This document shows positions 11,993-20,523 of a stretch of DNA of 64,000 nt, piece after piece. Position 1 is the stretch's first letter. The number at the start of each line of letters is the position of its first letter. The DNA lies in contig NZ_JAMTCH010000003.1 in NCBI RefSeq assembly GCF_024171735.1, positions 546,841 to 610,840 on the forward strand, given 5' to 3'. The stretch comes from Prauserella alba. Its GTDB lineage: Bacteria; Actinomycetota; Actinomycetes; Mycobacteriales; Pseudonocardiaceae. A program made the translations under genes and the position numbers. The notes beneath the pieces were generated by a model. That model searched no databases and was not told where the DNA came from. It was given only the letters and a program-made list of their open reading frames with translations.

Positions 11993-12340
11993 TCAGGCCG
12001 AGCCCTCGCCCGCTTTCCACACGACGTAGGCCTGATCGGCGTCGGTGGTCATAGCCTCGACGAACGTCTCGTGGTCGAACCCGGGCAGTGTCTGCAACCG
12101 TTCGATGAGCGCATCCGCAGCCGGGTCGCCGCTCGGCACGGCGGTTCCGGTGCCGTCGGCCGCCGCGAGCATCAGGAAGACGTCCTCGTCCGACAGTCCC
12201 TCGGGGATCACACGGACGACCACGGCGGCGAGGTCGTCCCAGTCGACCCGCTCCTCGGAGCCGTCGGCGAGCTGCCGCCGGACACCGGTGTCGTCGACAC
12301 TGACGGCGCGGGAATGGGCGGTGGAGGAATCGGGGGACAC
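11993..12340 (-). CDS. Conserved hypothetical protein
   Basis: 115 residues, acidic, no signal or membrane segment. It reads as a small alpha/beta protein: HSRAVSVDDTGVRRQL, WDDLAAVVVRVIPEGL, DVFLMLAAADGTGTAV, FDHETFVEAM and AYVVWKAGEG. The start is GTG 12338-12340 because AAGGGAGAG lies just upstream on the transcribed strand; a start nearer 12374 lacks one. It is the downstream neighbour of the dinG-type helicase gene on the same strand. Relatives occur across actinobacteria without known function. Confidence 0.65.
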   Translation of the reverse strand: MSPDSSTAHSRAVSVDDTGVRRQLADGSEERVDWDDLAAVVVRVIPEGLSDEDVFLMLAAADGTGTAVPSGDPAADALIERLQTLPGFDHETFVEAMTTDADQAYVVWKAGEGSA

Positions 12341-12369
12341 GAACTCTCCCTTGGGCTCGGGGGTGGCGT

Positions 12370-14472
12370 TCACCGTAACGCGGTGGGCGTGCTGGACCTT
12401 CCCGGGGCGGCGGCGTCGAGCCGCGTGAGCGCATCGCGCGCAACGGCGGGATCCTGCGTTGGCCAGAACGGCGGAATCGACGCGCGCAGAAAGCCGCCGT
12501 AGCGCGCCGTCGCGAGGCGCGAGTCGAGCACCGCCACGACGCCGCGGTCGTCCGACGAGCGGTGAAGCCTGCCGGCGCCCTGGGCGAGCAGCAGCGCCGC
12601 GTGCGTGGCCGCCACCGTGAGGAATCCGTTGCCGCCCTTGGCCTCGATCGCGCGCTGCCTGGCCGAGGCCACCGGGTCGTCGGGCCGGGGGAACGGCAAC
12701 CGGTCGACGATCACCAGTTGCAGCGACGGCCCCGGCACGTCCACGCCCTGCCACAGCGACAACGTCCCGAACAGGCACGTTCGTGGTTCCTCGGAGAACT
12801 GCGCCACGAGGGTCGACGTCGAGTCGTCGCCCTGGCAGAGAATCTCGTAGGGGACACGTTCGCGGAGCTCCTCGGCGGCCCGTTTGGCGGCGCGCATCGA
12901 CGAGAACAGGCCCAGCGTCCGCCCGCCTGCGGCGTCGATCAGCGCGGCGATCTCGTCGAGGGTGGCGTCGCCGAGCCCGTCGCGGCCCGGCGGCGGCAGA
13001 TGCTTGGCGACGTACAGGATGCCGTTGCGGCCGTAGTCGAACGGTGAGCCGACGTCGAGTCCGCTCCACCGGAGGCCGTCGTCGGCGTCGTCGGCGGGGG
13101 CAGGCTTGTCGGTGGCGGTGCCGTCGTCGGCGGGCGCGGGCGTCGGCTCCGGAGGCAGCCCCCACTGGCGGGCGAGCGTGTCGAACCGGCCGCCGAGGGC
13201 GAGCGTCGCCGACGTCAAGACGGTCGTCGAGCGGGCGAACACGCGTTCCCGCAGCAGTCCGCCCACGGTCAGCGGCGCGACGTGCAGGGACGGCGGCCGC
13301 GGGGACGACGAGTACGTGTCGTTGGAGATCCACACGACGTCGGGCCGGTTCGCCTGGTCGGCGTCGAACGCGTCGAGCAGCCGCACGGCGGTGTCGTGGA
13401 TCTCCTCGACGGCCGACCGCGCCAGCTTGCGTGCCGTGGCCTCCTCGACATCCTCTTTCCGTTCGCTGCCCAGCGCCGTCAGGCAGGCGTGCGCGGCGTC
13501 GCGGACCACGGTGACCGCGCCGCCGAGGGCCTGCGGCAGCGTGTCGAGCCGGCCCGCGGGCAGGTCGTCGAGCACGAGTGCCAGGCCCTCACCGGCTTCG
13601 AGGAGCCGGTCGGAGGTGTCGGCGTCGATGATGCGGCCGCAGCGCCGCGTGGCCGCCGAGACCGCGGACGCCGTCAGCTCGGCCGTGGCCGCCGACGTCA
13701 CCCGGTCGACCAGTTCGTGTGCCTCGTCGATGACGACGAGGTCGTGTTCCGGCAGCACCCGCTGTTCCTGCAGTGCGTCGATGGCCAGCAACGCGTGGTT
13801 GGTCACGACGACGTCCACCCGGCCCGCGTCGGCGCGTGCCTTCTCGGCGAAGCAGTCGTCGCCGACGGGACAGCGCGCCGCGCCGAGGCATTCGCGCGCG
13901 CTCACCGACACCTGCCGCCACGCCTGCTCCGACACCCCGGGCACGAGCTCGGTGCGGTCGCCGGTCTCGGTCTCCGAGGACCACTCGTGCAGCTGTTTCA
14001 CCTCGCGGCCGATGCGCGAGACGGTGAACGCGTCGAACAGTCCGCTGTCCTCGGGTTCCTCGGGCGCGCCGGAATGCACGCGGTGCATGCACAGGTAGTT
14101 GCGCCTGCCCTTGAGGATCGCGAACGTCGGTTCGCGCCCGAGCGGCTTCTTCAATGCCTGCGCCAGCCGGGGAAGGTCACGGTCGACGAGCTGGTTCTGC
14201 AGCGCGATCGTCGCGGTCGACACGACCACCGTGGTGTGCTGCTCCACCGCGTAGCGGATCGCGGGCACCAGGTAGGCCAGCGACTTGCCCGTGCCGGTGC
14301 CGGCCTGCACGGCGAGGTGTTCGCCGGTGCGGATCGCCCGCGTGACGGCCTCGGCCATGCGCACCTGGCCGTCGCGCTCGGTGCCGCCGACCGCCTCGAC
14401 GGCGTCGGTGAGCAGCTCACGGACGCCGGGCAGGGCACGGGTCTTCTGCAGGGTGCTGATCTCGGCGGGCAC
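12370..14472 (-). CDS. dinG: DinG/XPD-like ATP-dependent helicase
   Basis: 700-residue superfamily 2 DNA helicase. It shows Walker A AGTGTGKS (residues about 57-64), STATIALQNQ, the Walker B box VVIDEAHELVD, TSATLALGG and the C-terminal motif VI region LAQGAGRLHRSS. Four cysteines between motifs Ia and II (YLCMHR, ECLGAARCPVGDDCF) match the Fe-S cluster ligands of the XPD/DinG family. GTG at 14472 is chosen because an AAGGTGG box precedes it. The position beside pncB and clpS matches mycobacterial Rv1329c. Likely roles are resolving R-loops or replication-blocking structures. Confidence 0.92.
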   Translation of the reverse strand: MPAEISTLQKTRALPGVRELLTDAVEAVGGTERDGQVRMAEAVTRAIRTGEHLAVQAGTGTGKSLAYLVPAIRYAVEQHTTVVVSTATIALQNQLVDRDLPRLAQALKKPLGREPTFAILKGRRNYLCMHRVHSGAPEEPEDSGLFDAFTVSRIGREVKQLHEWSSETETGDRTELVPGVSEQAWRQVSVSARECLGAARCPVGDDCFAEKARADAGRVDVVVTNHALLAIDALQEQRVLPEHDLVVIDEAHELVDRVTSAATAELTASAVSAATRRCGRIIDADTSDRLLEAGEGLALVLDDLPAGRLDTLPQALGGAVTVVRDAAHACLTALGSERKEDVEEATARKLARSAVEEIHDTAVRLLDAFDADQANRPDVVWISNDTYSSSPRPPSLHVAPLTVGGLLRERVFARSTTVLTSATLALGGRFDTLARQWGLPPEPTPAPADDGTATDKPAPADDADDGLRWSGLDVGSPFDYGRNGILYVAKHLPPPGRDGLGDATLDEIAALIDAAGGRTLGLFSSMRAAKRAAEELRERVPYEILCQGDDSTSTLVAQFSEEPRTCLFGTLSLWQGVDVPGPSLQLVIVDRLPFPRPDDPVASARQRAIEAKGGNGFLTVAATHAALLLAQGAGRLHRSSDDRGVVAVLDSRLATARYGGFLRASIPPFWPTQDPAVARDALTRLDAAAPGRSSTPTALR

Positions 14473-14655
14473 GGAGCGCCACCTTACCGATGACCACCGA
14501 CGCCCACGGGGACGACCGACACCCACGGTCCGGTTTCGTCGGCCACGACGGCGCGGTCACACGGCCGGGTGGTGTGGCGCGGGGCGGGTCAGGCTCGGGT
14601 GCGCGGCTGCCGATGTCGGGTATGCGCCAGATCACGATTCGGGAGGACGTCACAG

Positions 14656-15474
14656 ATGACACGCATGCGCACCGCACGCCGGGCAGGCCGACTGTCGGCG
14701 GTGGGACTCGCCTCACTGGCGCTGACCGCCGCGCTGGCAGGTCCCGCCCAGGCCGACCGCGGCGGCACCGCGCACACCGGATCCCAGTCCGGCGAGGGCG
14801 CGGCCACCGCGGCCCAGGACCGCAAGACCGGCACCGCCGCGACCGGGGACGCCGACACCGGCGACACCGAGACCCAGGCGGTCCAGGCATCCGACGACTG
14901 GGCGCCGACGGCCACGGGAACGGTGGGCATGGTCGACGTCGTGCAGGACGGCACCGACGTGCGCGTCGGCCCGATCGCGGCGTGCGACGTCGACGGGGAG
15001 ACCTCCGGCAGCACGCCGGGCATCACCGTCGGCGAGGGCGGCGAACTGGCCGCCTACGGCCGGGGCGAGACGTCGTGTGTGCGGGAGAACGGCCGAGCGG
15101 AGGCCGAGGTGTCGGGCACCCGGTTCTCCACGTCCGTGCTGGAACAGTACGGCGGCCCGAAGATCCGGGTGCGCTCCTACTCGGCGTCGTGCCACACGAC
15201 CGACAACGGCAGCGCGTCCTCGATGTGGCTCTCCGGCGTGACCGGGTTCGCCGTGCCCGAGGAGATCCCGCCGAACCACGAGGTGATGATCCCCGGGGCG
15301 ACGGAGAACGACCCGCCGCTGGCCCGCGTGGTGCTCAACGAGTTCACCGCGCCCGAGCCGCCGGACGGCAGCATGGCGATGTCGGCGATGCGGATCGAAC
15401 TGTTCCCCGAAGGCGGGCCGGTCACCGGCGACATCCGCGTCGGCGCCTCCCACTGCGCGCCCTACGGGGACTGA
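14656..15474 (+). CDS. Secreted protein, choice-of-anchor-P-like
   Basis: 272 residues. A twin-Arg-containing n-region (MTRMRTARRAGR) leads to a hydrophobic core and a cleavage site at AQA-DRGG near residue 34. A Gly/Ala/Thr-rich linker of about 45 residues follows. The folded part has TGTVGMVDVVQDGTDVRVG, four cysteines and the ending IELFPEGGPVTGDIRVGASHC, which I recognise from secreted actinobacterial proteins annotated as choice-of-anchor P. No enzyme motif is seen. ATG 14656 follows GGGAGGA. The 3' end, including the stop, lies in a short tandem repeat. Confidence 0.7.
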   Translation: MTRMRTARRAGRLSAVGLASLALTAALAGPAQADRGGTAHTGSQSGEGAATAAQDRKTGTAATGDADTGDTETQAVQASDDWAPTATGTVGMVDVVQDGTDVRVGPIAACDVDGETSGSTPGITVGEGGELAAYGRGETSCVRENGRAEAEVSGTRFSTSVLEQYGGPKIRVRSYSASCHTTDNGSASSMWLSGVTGFAVPEEIPPNHEVMIPGATENDPPLARVVLNEFTAPEPPDGSMAMSAMRIELFPEGGPVTGDIRVGASHCAPYGD

Positions 15475-15522
15475 CGCGCGAGCTACGGAGACTGGCGCGA
15501 GCTACGGAGACTGGCGCGCGAG
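15462..15522. repeat. Three 19-21-bp tandem units spanning two stop codons
   Basis: Units start at 15462, 15483 and 15502, each running from CTACGG through ACTG to GCGCGAG. The first contains the stop codon of the plus-strand secreted-protein gene. The third begins with the minus-strand PfkB gene's stop (15502-15504). A small triplication therefore fused the two convergent 3' ends. Confidence 0.85.
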
Positions 15523-16455
15523 CCGGTGCTGGCGCGGCAGGTCCACCAGATCGCCGCGTTCGGGCAGGCTGTCGGCACCGCCGGGCACGGTCATCGCCGC
15601 CGCCCGGCACGCCGCGGCCGTCCGGACGCGGCGGTCGGCGGGCTCGCCGGCCAGTAGATCGGCGAGGTATCCCGCGACGAACGCCTCGTCCGCGGCGTCC
15701 GGGTCGATCTCGTGCACCGGGTAGGACGGCACGTCGTAGCGGGCGCCCGCGATCTCGGTGACCGCGCCGCGCGGGCCCTGCAGCACGATCACGTCGTCCG
15801 GGCCGAGTTCGGCCAGATCCGCCACGAGCGAGTCGGCGTCGCCGTCGAACCCGAGCAGCCGGGCCTCGTCGGTGCGGGCGAACACGATGTCGGCGTGGGA
15901 CACGAGGTCCAGCAGCGTGTCGCGGGCGTCCTCGGGGCGCCACAGCGCGGGCCGGTGGTCGAGTGACAGGGAGACGGGCACCCCCGCCTCGCCCGCGATC
16001 TCGGCCGCGGTGAACGTGGCGTCGTCGGCCGTCTCCGACAGCGCAGCCGTGGCGCCCGACAGGTGCAGCACGCCCGCGCCGGCGATCAGGTCCTCGCGCA
16101 GGTCCTCCGGTCCGAGGCGAGTGCCCGCACTGCCGGTGCGGTAGAAGGCGGACCGGTTGGCGTCACGGGAACGGAAGTCCCGCAGGACCAGCCCGGTGGG
16201 CGAATGTGAGTCCGTGACAGCCGCGGAGGTGTCGACACCTTCCTCCCGGAGGCGGGTCAGCACGAGTGCGCCGGGCTCGTCGGCGCCGATCCGGCCCGCC
16301 CACGCCGCGCGGGAGCCGAGCCGGGACACGCCGACGGCCACGGTCGCCTCGGTGCCGGCGATGCCGACGTCGACGGTCGTCGCGTGCCGGAGTTTGCCCG
16401 TCGAGGTGCGGAAGGACGCCAGCGCCTCGCCGAACGTCACCAGGCCTGGGCTCAC
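15502..16455 (-). CDS. PfkB-family sugar kinase with degenerate catalytic motif
   Basis: 317-residue ribokinase-like protein. It opens GLVTFGEALASFRT, with VDVGIAGTEATVAVGVSRLG matching the PfkB N-terminal substrate-binding signature. Where the family has DTxGAGDAF, this protein reads DPDAADEAF (codons around 15677-15703): both anion-hole glycines are replaced and the catalytic Asp is Glu. The rest of that helix (VAGYLADLLAG) is normal. GTG 16453-16455 overlaps the pncA stop, so it is the third gene of pncB-pncA-kinase. It could be a kinase with weakened activity, or a binding or regulatory protein. 2-keto-3-deoxygluconate kinase is the usual label for this subgroup. Confidence 0.8.
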   Translation of the reverse strand: MSPGLVTFGEALASFRTSTGKLRHATTVDVGIAGTEATVAVGVSRLGSRAAWAGRIGADEPGALVLTRLREEGVDTSAAVTDSHSPTGLVLRDFRSRDANRSAFYRTGSAGTRLGPEDLREDLIAGAGVLHLSGATAALSETADDATFTAAEIAGEAGVPVSLSLDHRPALWRPEDARDTLLDLVSHADIVFARTDEARLLGFDGDADSLVADLAELGPDDVIVLQGPRGAVTEIAGARYDVPSYPVHEIDPDAADEAFVAGYLADLLAGEPADRRVRTAAACRAAAMTVPGGADSLPERGDLVDLPRQHRLARQSP

Positions 16456-17024
16456 GCGCCGACCCGGGGCGTGCCGACGATCTCGACGTCGGCGTCGACG
16501 AAGTCGGTCAGTGCCGTTTCGGTCGTCTCCACCGCGACGCCCGCGGTCAGATCCGCCAGCACGCGCACCGGGAACCCGGCGCGCGCGGCGTCGAGCGCCG
16601 TGGCGCGGACGCAGTGGTCGGTCGCGATGCCCACGACGTCGATGGCCGTGACGCCACGAGAGCGCAACCACTGCTCGAGCGTCTCACCGGTGTCGGTGGC
16701 CGATTCGAACCCCGAGTAGCCGTCGCTGTACTGGCCTTTCGAGAACACGGCCTGGATCGGCCCGACGTCGAGCGCGGGGTGGAAGCTCGCACCGGGCGTG
16801 CCCGCCTCGCAGTGGCGGGGCCATGAGGTCACGAAATCCGGCTCGTCGCTGAAATGTGCGCCAGGGTCGATGTGAAGGTCGCGGGTGGCCGCGACGTGGC
16901 GGTACTCGCCCCGGCGCAGCAGTTCCGACACGTCGCCGGCCACGGCCGTGCCGCCCGTGACGGCGAGCGCGCCTCCCTCGCAGAAGTCGTTCTGGACGTC
17001 CACGACGATCAACGCGGTGCTCAT
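16452..17024 (-). CDS. pncA: Nicotinamidase (pyrazinamidase)
   Basis: Hydrolyses nicotinamide to nicotinate for NAD salvage. 190 residues of the isochorismatase-like fold. The catalytic triad is visible: Asp in ALIVVDVQNDFCEGG, Lys in VFSKGQYSDGY and Cys in IATDHCVRATA. The metal site follows RDLHIDPGAHF. ATG 17022-17024 has GGAGG five bases upstream. It lies 17 bp after pncB and overlaps the kinase gene, so nicotinate made here would be used by the upstream gene's product. The same enzyme type activates the drug pyrazinamide in mycobacteria. Confidence 0.95.
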   Translation of the reverse strand: MSTALIVVDVQNDFCEGGALAVTGGTAVAGDVSELLRRGEYRHVAATRDLHIDPGAHFSDEPDFVTSWPRHCEAGTPGASFHPALDVGPIQAVFSKGQYSDGYSGFESATDTGETLEQWLRSRGVTAIDVVGIATDHCVRATALDAARAGFPVRVLADLTAGVAVETTETALTDFVDADVEIVGTPRVGA

Positions 17025-17041
17025 GATCGCCTCCTGCCTTC

Positions 17042-18331
17042 TCAGATGAATGTCGTCGGAATGGCAGGCTCGCCGCGGGAGAGCTTGAGACCTTCCCACG
17101 GCAGGCTCACCATGCCGCGGCGCAGCCGAGTGCGCGCGTCTTCCAGTGTGGGCAGGCCGCCTGCGGTCTTGCCCGCCCGCATCAGCGGGATCGGCACGAC
17201 CCGGTCGTGCTCGCCGAGTTCGGGTGGCGCAGCTGCGGGGTGCACCACCTCCTCCAGGGCGGTTCCGGTCGCCTTGTGCCTGCGCACCGCCGACTTCCTG
17301 CCGCCGCGGGAGGCCTTGTCCTCGCTGCGTTTGGCGACCGGTCGCCCGTCCACGTCGACGAGTTTGTACACCATTCCGGCGGTCGGCGCGCCCGATCCGG
17401 TCACAACGGACGTACCGACACCGTAGGCGTCGACCGGTTCGGCACGCAGAGCGGCGATCGCGTGCTCGTCCAGGTCACCGGACACCATGATCCGCGTGTC
17501 CTTGGCGCCGAGGTCGTCGAGCTGTTCGCGGGCCTTGCGCGCGAGCACGCCCACGTCGCCGGAGTCGATGCGGATCGCACCCAGCTCCGGTCCCGCCACG
17601 CGCACCGCCGTGTCGATTCCCGTCGTGATGTCGTAGGTGTCGACGAGCAACGTCGTGTCCGGTCCCGCCTTCGCGACCTGCGAACGGAACGCGGACTCCT
17701 CGTTGTCGTGCAACAGGATGTATGCGTGCGCCGTGGTGCCGCGTGTGGGGATGCCGTAGCGCCTGCCCGCCTCGAGATTCGACGTCGTGGCGAAGCCCGC
17801 CAGGTACGCGGCCCTCGCGGCCGCCACGGCGGCCAGTTCGTGGGTGCGGCGGCCACCCATCTCGATGATCGGCCTGCCCGAGGCCGCGGCCGACATGCGC
17901 GCGGCCGCCGACGCGATGGCCGAATCGTGGTTGAGGATCGACAGGATCAGCGTCTCCAGCACGACCGCCTCGGCGAAACTCCCGCGCACCGTGAGGATCG
18001 GCGAACCGGGGAAGTACAGCTCACCCTCGGGGTAGCCGTCGATGTCGCCGGAGAAGCGGTAGTCGGCCAGCCACGACAGCGTCGCCGAGTCGACCACGGC
18101 GGTCTGCTCGAGTTGCGTCAGCTCGGCGTCGGTGAACCGGAAATCGGCGATCGCGTCGAGCACCCGGCCCGTGCCGGCCACGACGCCGTACCGCCTGCCG
18201 CCGGGGAGCCTGCGTGCGAAGACCTCGAACACGCACGCACGGTCGGCCGACCCGTCGGCGAGTGCGCTGCCGAGCATGGTCAGTTCGTAGTGGTCGGTCA
18301 GCAGTGCCGTGCTGGGGCCGATCTGTTCCAT
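17042..18331 (-). CDS. pncB: Nicotinate phosphoribosyltransferase
   Basis: Joins nicotinate to phosphoribosyl pyrophosphate with ATP to give nicotinate mononucleotide, the committed salvage step to NAD. 429 residues, starting MEQIGPSTALLTDHYELTM. Family segments include FEVFARRLPGGRRYGV, the active-site region FATTSNLEAG, the His in GTTAHAY and the phosphate-binding loop IRIDSGDVG with TSVVTGSGAP. It is the first gene of pncB-pncA-kinase. ATG 18329-18331 is used; the open frame continues upstream through a 53-bp palindrome and is not coding there. In mycobacteria pncB1 likewise lies between dinG and clpS. Confidence 0.95.
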   Translation of the reverse strand: MEQIGPSTALLTDHYELTMLGSALADGSADRACVFEVFARRLPGGRRYGVVAGTGRVLDAIADFRFTDAELTQLEQTAVVDSATLSWLADYRFSGDIDGYPEGELYFPGSPILTVRGSFAEAVVLETLILSILNHDSAIASAAARMSAAASGRPIIEMGGRRTHELAAVAAARAAYLAGFATTSNLEAGRRYGIPTRGTTAHAYILLHDNEESAFRSQVAKAGPDTTLLVDTYDITTGIDTAVRVAGPELGAIRIDSGDVGVLARKAREQLDDLGAKDTRIMVSGDLDEHAIAALRAEPVDAYGVGTSVVTGSGAPTAGMVYKLVDVDGRPVAKRSEDKASRGGRKSAVRRHKATGTALEEVVHPAAAPPELGEHDRVVPIPLMRAGKTAGGLPTLEDARTRLRRGMVSLPWEGLKLSRGEPAIPTTFI

Positions 18332-18407
18332 GGGCAAGAACCTATCCGCGAGCGGGTGGCCGCCCCAGCCGTGGGTGCCGACGACCGGGTGAGCGGAAAC
18401 GCCGCGT

Positions 18408-18460
18408 GCCCCCAGGGGCACTCTGGTTGCACTCAACGCAACCAAAGTGCCCTTGGGGGC
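18408..18460. repeat. 53-bp near-perfect inverted repeat
   Basis: Two 23-bp arms (18408-18430 and 18438-18460) match at 21 of 23 positions around a 7-base loop, ACTCAAC. The arms start GCCCCCA and end GGTTGC. The element sits in the divergent gap between pncB (start 18331) and clpS (start 18532). There is no T-run and no adjoining 3' end, so it is not a normal terminator. It could be a palindromic interspersed repeat, a mobile MITE-like unit or a shared regulatory site. Confidence 0.9.
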
Positions 18461-18531
18461 GAGACACGGGTGACGCGGGACTTGCGGGGTTCCGGGCAGG
18501 GCGTTAGAGCGGGCGTGCCAACATGGAGGGC

Positions 18532-18816
18532 ATGACGACGCCGGTCGAGGCCGAACAGACACTCGGCGAGGACACCAGCGCCGGGGACCAGCCGTGGCAG
18601 ACGATCGTGTGGAACGACCCGGTGAACTTGATGTCGTACGTGACGTACGTCTTTCAGAAGCTGTTCGGGTACAGCCGCGACCACGCCACGAAACTGATGC
18701 TCGACGTCCACCACAAGGGTCGGGCGATCGTCACGTCGGGCAGCAAGGAGAAGGTCGAGGGCGACGTCGCGAAACTGCACGCGGCGGGCCTGTGGGCCAC
18801 GATGGAGCAGACGTGA
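18532..18816 (+). CDS. clpS: ATP-dependent Clp protease adaptor ClpS
   Basis: Adaptor that delivers N-degron substrates to ClpC/ClpP. 94 residues from ATG 18532 (ATG 18523 is an alternative). The core [20 protein letters not shown] contains the N-degron pocket residues, with [13 protein letters not shown] following and the family C-terminus [13 protein letters not shown]. It overlaps the next gene by 4 bp (GTGA) and heads a plus-strand set matching mycobacterial Rv1331-Rv1333. Confidence 0.95.
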   Translation: MTTPVEAEQTLGEDTSAGDQPWQTIVWNDPVNLMSYVTYVFQKLFGYSRDHATKLMLDVHHKGRAIVTSGSKEKVEGDVAKLHAAGLWATMEQT

Positions 18817-19370
18817 AGGGTTGGCGGCGCAAGGGCGGTCGCGTGCTCGGCGGATTCGAGCAACAGGAGGCGGCCGTGCTGCGGGGCCTGGTCAGCCAGG
18901 TCGACGACATGCTCCGTGCCCGCGCGGAGGAAGCGCCGCAGGACGAGCTGGCGGAGCTGACCGGCATCAAGACCGGACCGTCGGAGGGCCCGGACGACCC
19001 GGTGCTGGGCCGGCTCCTGCCGGACTTCCACAAGCTCGATCCGGATCAGCCGTCGCAGGAGGACGTCGACTCGGCGTCGGCGCTGCGTTCGCTGCACGAG
19101 CCGCAGGTACTCGACGCCAAGCTCGGGGCGGCCGCCGAGCTGATGAACACGCTCCCGCCAGAGGGCGGCAACATCAAGCTCACCTACGAGCAGGCCGACG
19201 CCTGGGTCTCGGCCCTCAACGACGTCCGGCTGGCACTGGGCACGGCGCTCGATGTCGACGACGACATGCCCGAGGAGCTGCCGGAGGACGACCCCCGTTC
19301 CTCGCACCTGGGCATCTACCACTGGCTGACCTGGGTACAGGAAAGCCTGGTACAGGCCCTCACCGAGTAG
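18813..19370 (+). CDS. DUF2017 family protein
   Basis: 185 residues, acidic and helical, starting at a GTG that overlaps the clpS stop. Recognisable segments are [50 protein letters not shown] and [17 protein letters not shown]. The gene always follows clpS in many actinobacteria (Rv1332 position). Constant pairing suggests a role linked to ClpS/ClpC, but no function is known. Confidence 0.88.
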   Translation: MKGWRRKGGRVLGGFEQQEAAVLRGLVSQVDDMLRARAEEAPQDELAELTGIKTGPSEGPDDPVLGRLLPDFHKLDPDQPSQEDVDSASALRSLHEPQVLDAKLGAAAELMNTLPPEGGNIKLTYEQADAWVSALNDVRLALGTALDVDDDMPEELPEDDPRSSHLGIYHWLTWVQESLVQALTE

Positions 19371-19388
19371 AGCGAGCAGGAGGCCGCC

Positions 19389-20420
19389 ATGCCGGGGGAG
19401 TTCAACGCGATCACGGACGTGCCCGGCGTGCTCGTCGGCCATCACCAGCGACTCGGGCGCGGCTGGGCCACGGGGACGACCGCGGTGCTCGTGCCCGGTC
19501 AGGCCGTCGGTGCGGTCGACCAGCGGGGCGGCGCGCCCGGCACGCGCGAGACCGATCTGCTGGCGCCCGAGAACCTGGTGCAGCGGGTCGACGCGATCTG
19601 CCTGTCCGGCGGCAGCGCCTACGGTCTCGCCGCGGCCGACGGCGTCGTGCGCTGGCTCGGTGAGCGCCAGCGTGGCTTTCCCGTGGGCACCCGCCCGTTC
19701 GAGGTGGTGCCGATCGTGCCCGCCGCCGTCGTCTTCGACCTGCCGCGCGGCGACTGGGGCAACCGTCCCGACGCGACCTTCGGCTACGCGGCGTGCGAGG
19801 CGGCCACGGCCGGTCCGATCGCGCAGGGCACGGTCGGCGCGGGCACGGGCGCGCAGGTGGGGTCGCTGAAGGGCGGTGTCGGTACCGCCAGCGAGCGGGT
19901 CGGCGAGTTCACGGTCGGGGTGCTGGCCGTGGTCAACGCCGCGGGCGAGGCGGTGCGTTCGCGCACCGGCGAGCCGCTGGCCGCCGACCACGCCGAACCC
20001 GGCGAGTTCGGCGTGACCCGATGGCCGCGCCGCGCCGTCGACCTCGGCGGAACAGCCGAGGCCAAGGACCTCAACACCACCATCGGCGTGGTCGCCACCG
20101 ACGCGGAGCTGTCGAAGGCCGAGGCGCGCAGGTTGGCCGTCGCCGCTCAGGACGGGCTGGCCCGCGCGGTGCGGCCGGCGCACACGATGTACGACGGCGA
20201 CACGGTGTTCGCGCTCGCGACGGGGGCGCGGCCGCTGGCCGAGGGGGCCGGCAGACTGGGTGGGGAGCGCGAGGCGCGCCGCGCCGCGGCGCTGGACGGG
20301 CTGTGCTCGGCGGCAGCCGGGGTGTTCACGCGGGCCATGGTCCACGGCGTGCTGCAGGCCACCTCCGTAGCCGGGCTGCGGGCCTACCGCGACGTCTGGC
20401 CCGAGGCCTTCGGCGACTGA
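19389..20420 (+). CDS. P1-family aminopeptidase/transferase (DmpA-like)
   Basis: 343 residues. Family S58 enzymes self-cleave before a Thr or Ser that becomes the N-terminal nucleophile. Here the likely site is in AKDLNTTIGVVATDAEL, near residue 237. Other family segments are ITDVPGVLVGHH, LSGGSAYGL, GTVGAGTGAQVGSLKGG and the C-terminal MYDGDTVFALATG. It lies 18 bp after the DUF2017 gene, in the Rv1333 position. Members act on beta-peptides or N-terminal residues; the natural substrate is not known. Confidence 0.9.
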   Translation: MPGEFNAITDVPGVLVGHHQRLGRGWATGTTAVLVPGQAVGAVDQRGGAPGTRETDLLAPENLVQRVDAICLSGGSAYGLAAADGVVRWLGERQRGFPVGTRPFEVVPIVPAAVVFDLPRGDWGNRPDATFGYAACEAATAGPIAQGTVGAGTGAQVGSLKGGVGTASERVGEFTVGVLAVVNAAGEAVRSRTGEPLAADHAEPGEFGVTRWPRRAVDLGGTAEAKDLNTTIGVVATDAELSKAEARRLAVAAQDGLARAVRPAHTMYDGDTVFALATGARPLAEGAGRLGGEREARRAAALDGLCSAAAGVFTRAMVHGVLQATSVAGLRAYRDVWPEAFGD

Positions 20421-20480
20421 GAACGCGCAGGTCAGGTGGGGGCCGGCTGGCCCGGGGAGGGATGGGCCACAGCGGCCGTC

Positions 20481-20504
20481 TCACACTGTGAACACGCGTT
20501 GTTC
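20481..20504. promoter_or_regulatory. Two overlapping palindromes before mec
   Basis: TCACACTGTGA (20481-20491) is a perfect 11-bp palindrome. GAACACGCGTTGTTC (20490-20504), with 5-bp arms, overlaps it by two bases. They end about 20 bp before the mec start, where a repressor would block the promoter of the cysteine operon. The regulator is unknown. Confidence 0.45.
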
Positions 20505-20523
20505 AGCCAGTAAGATGGGGGAC

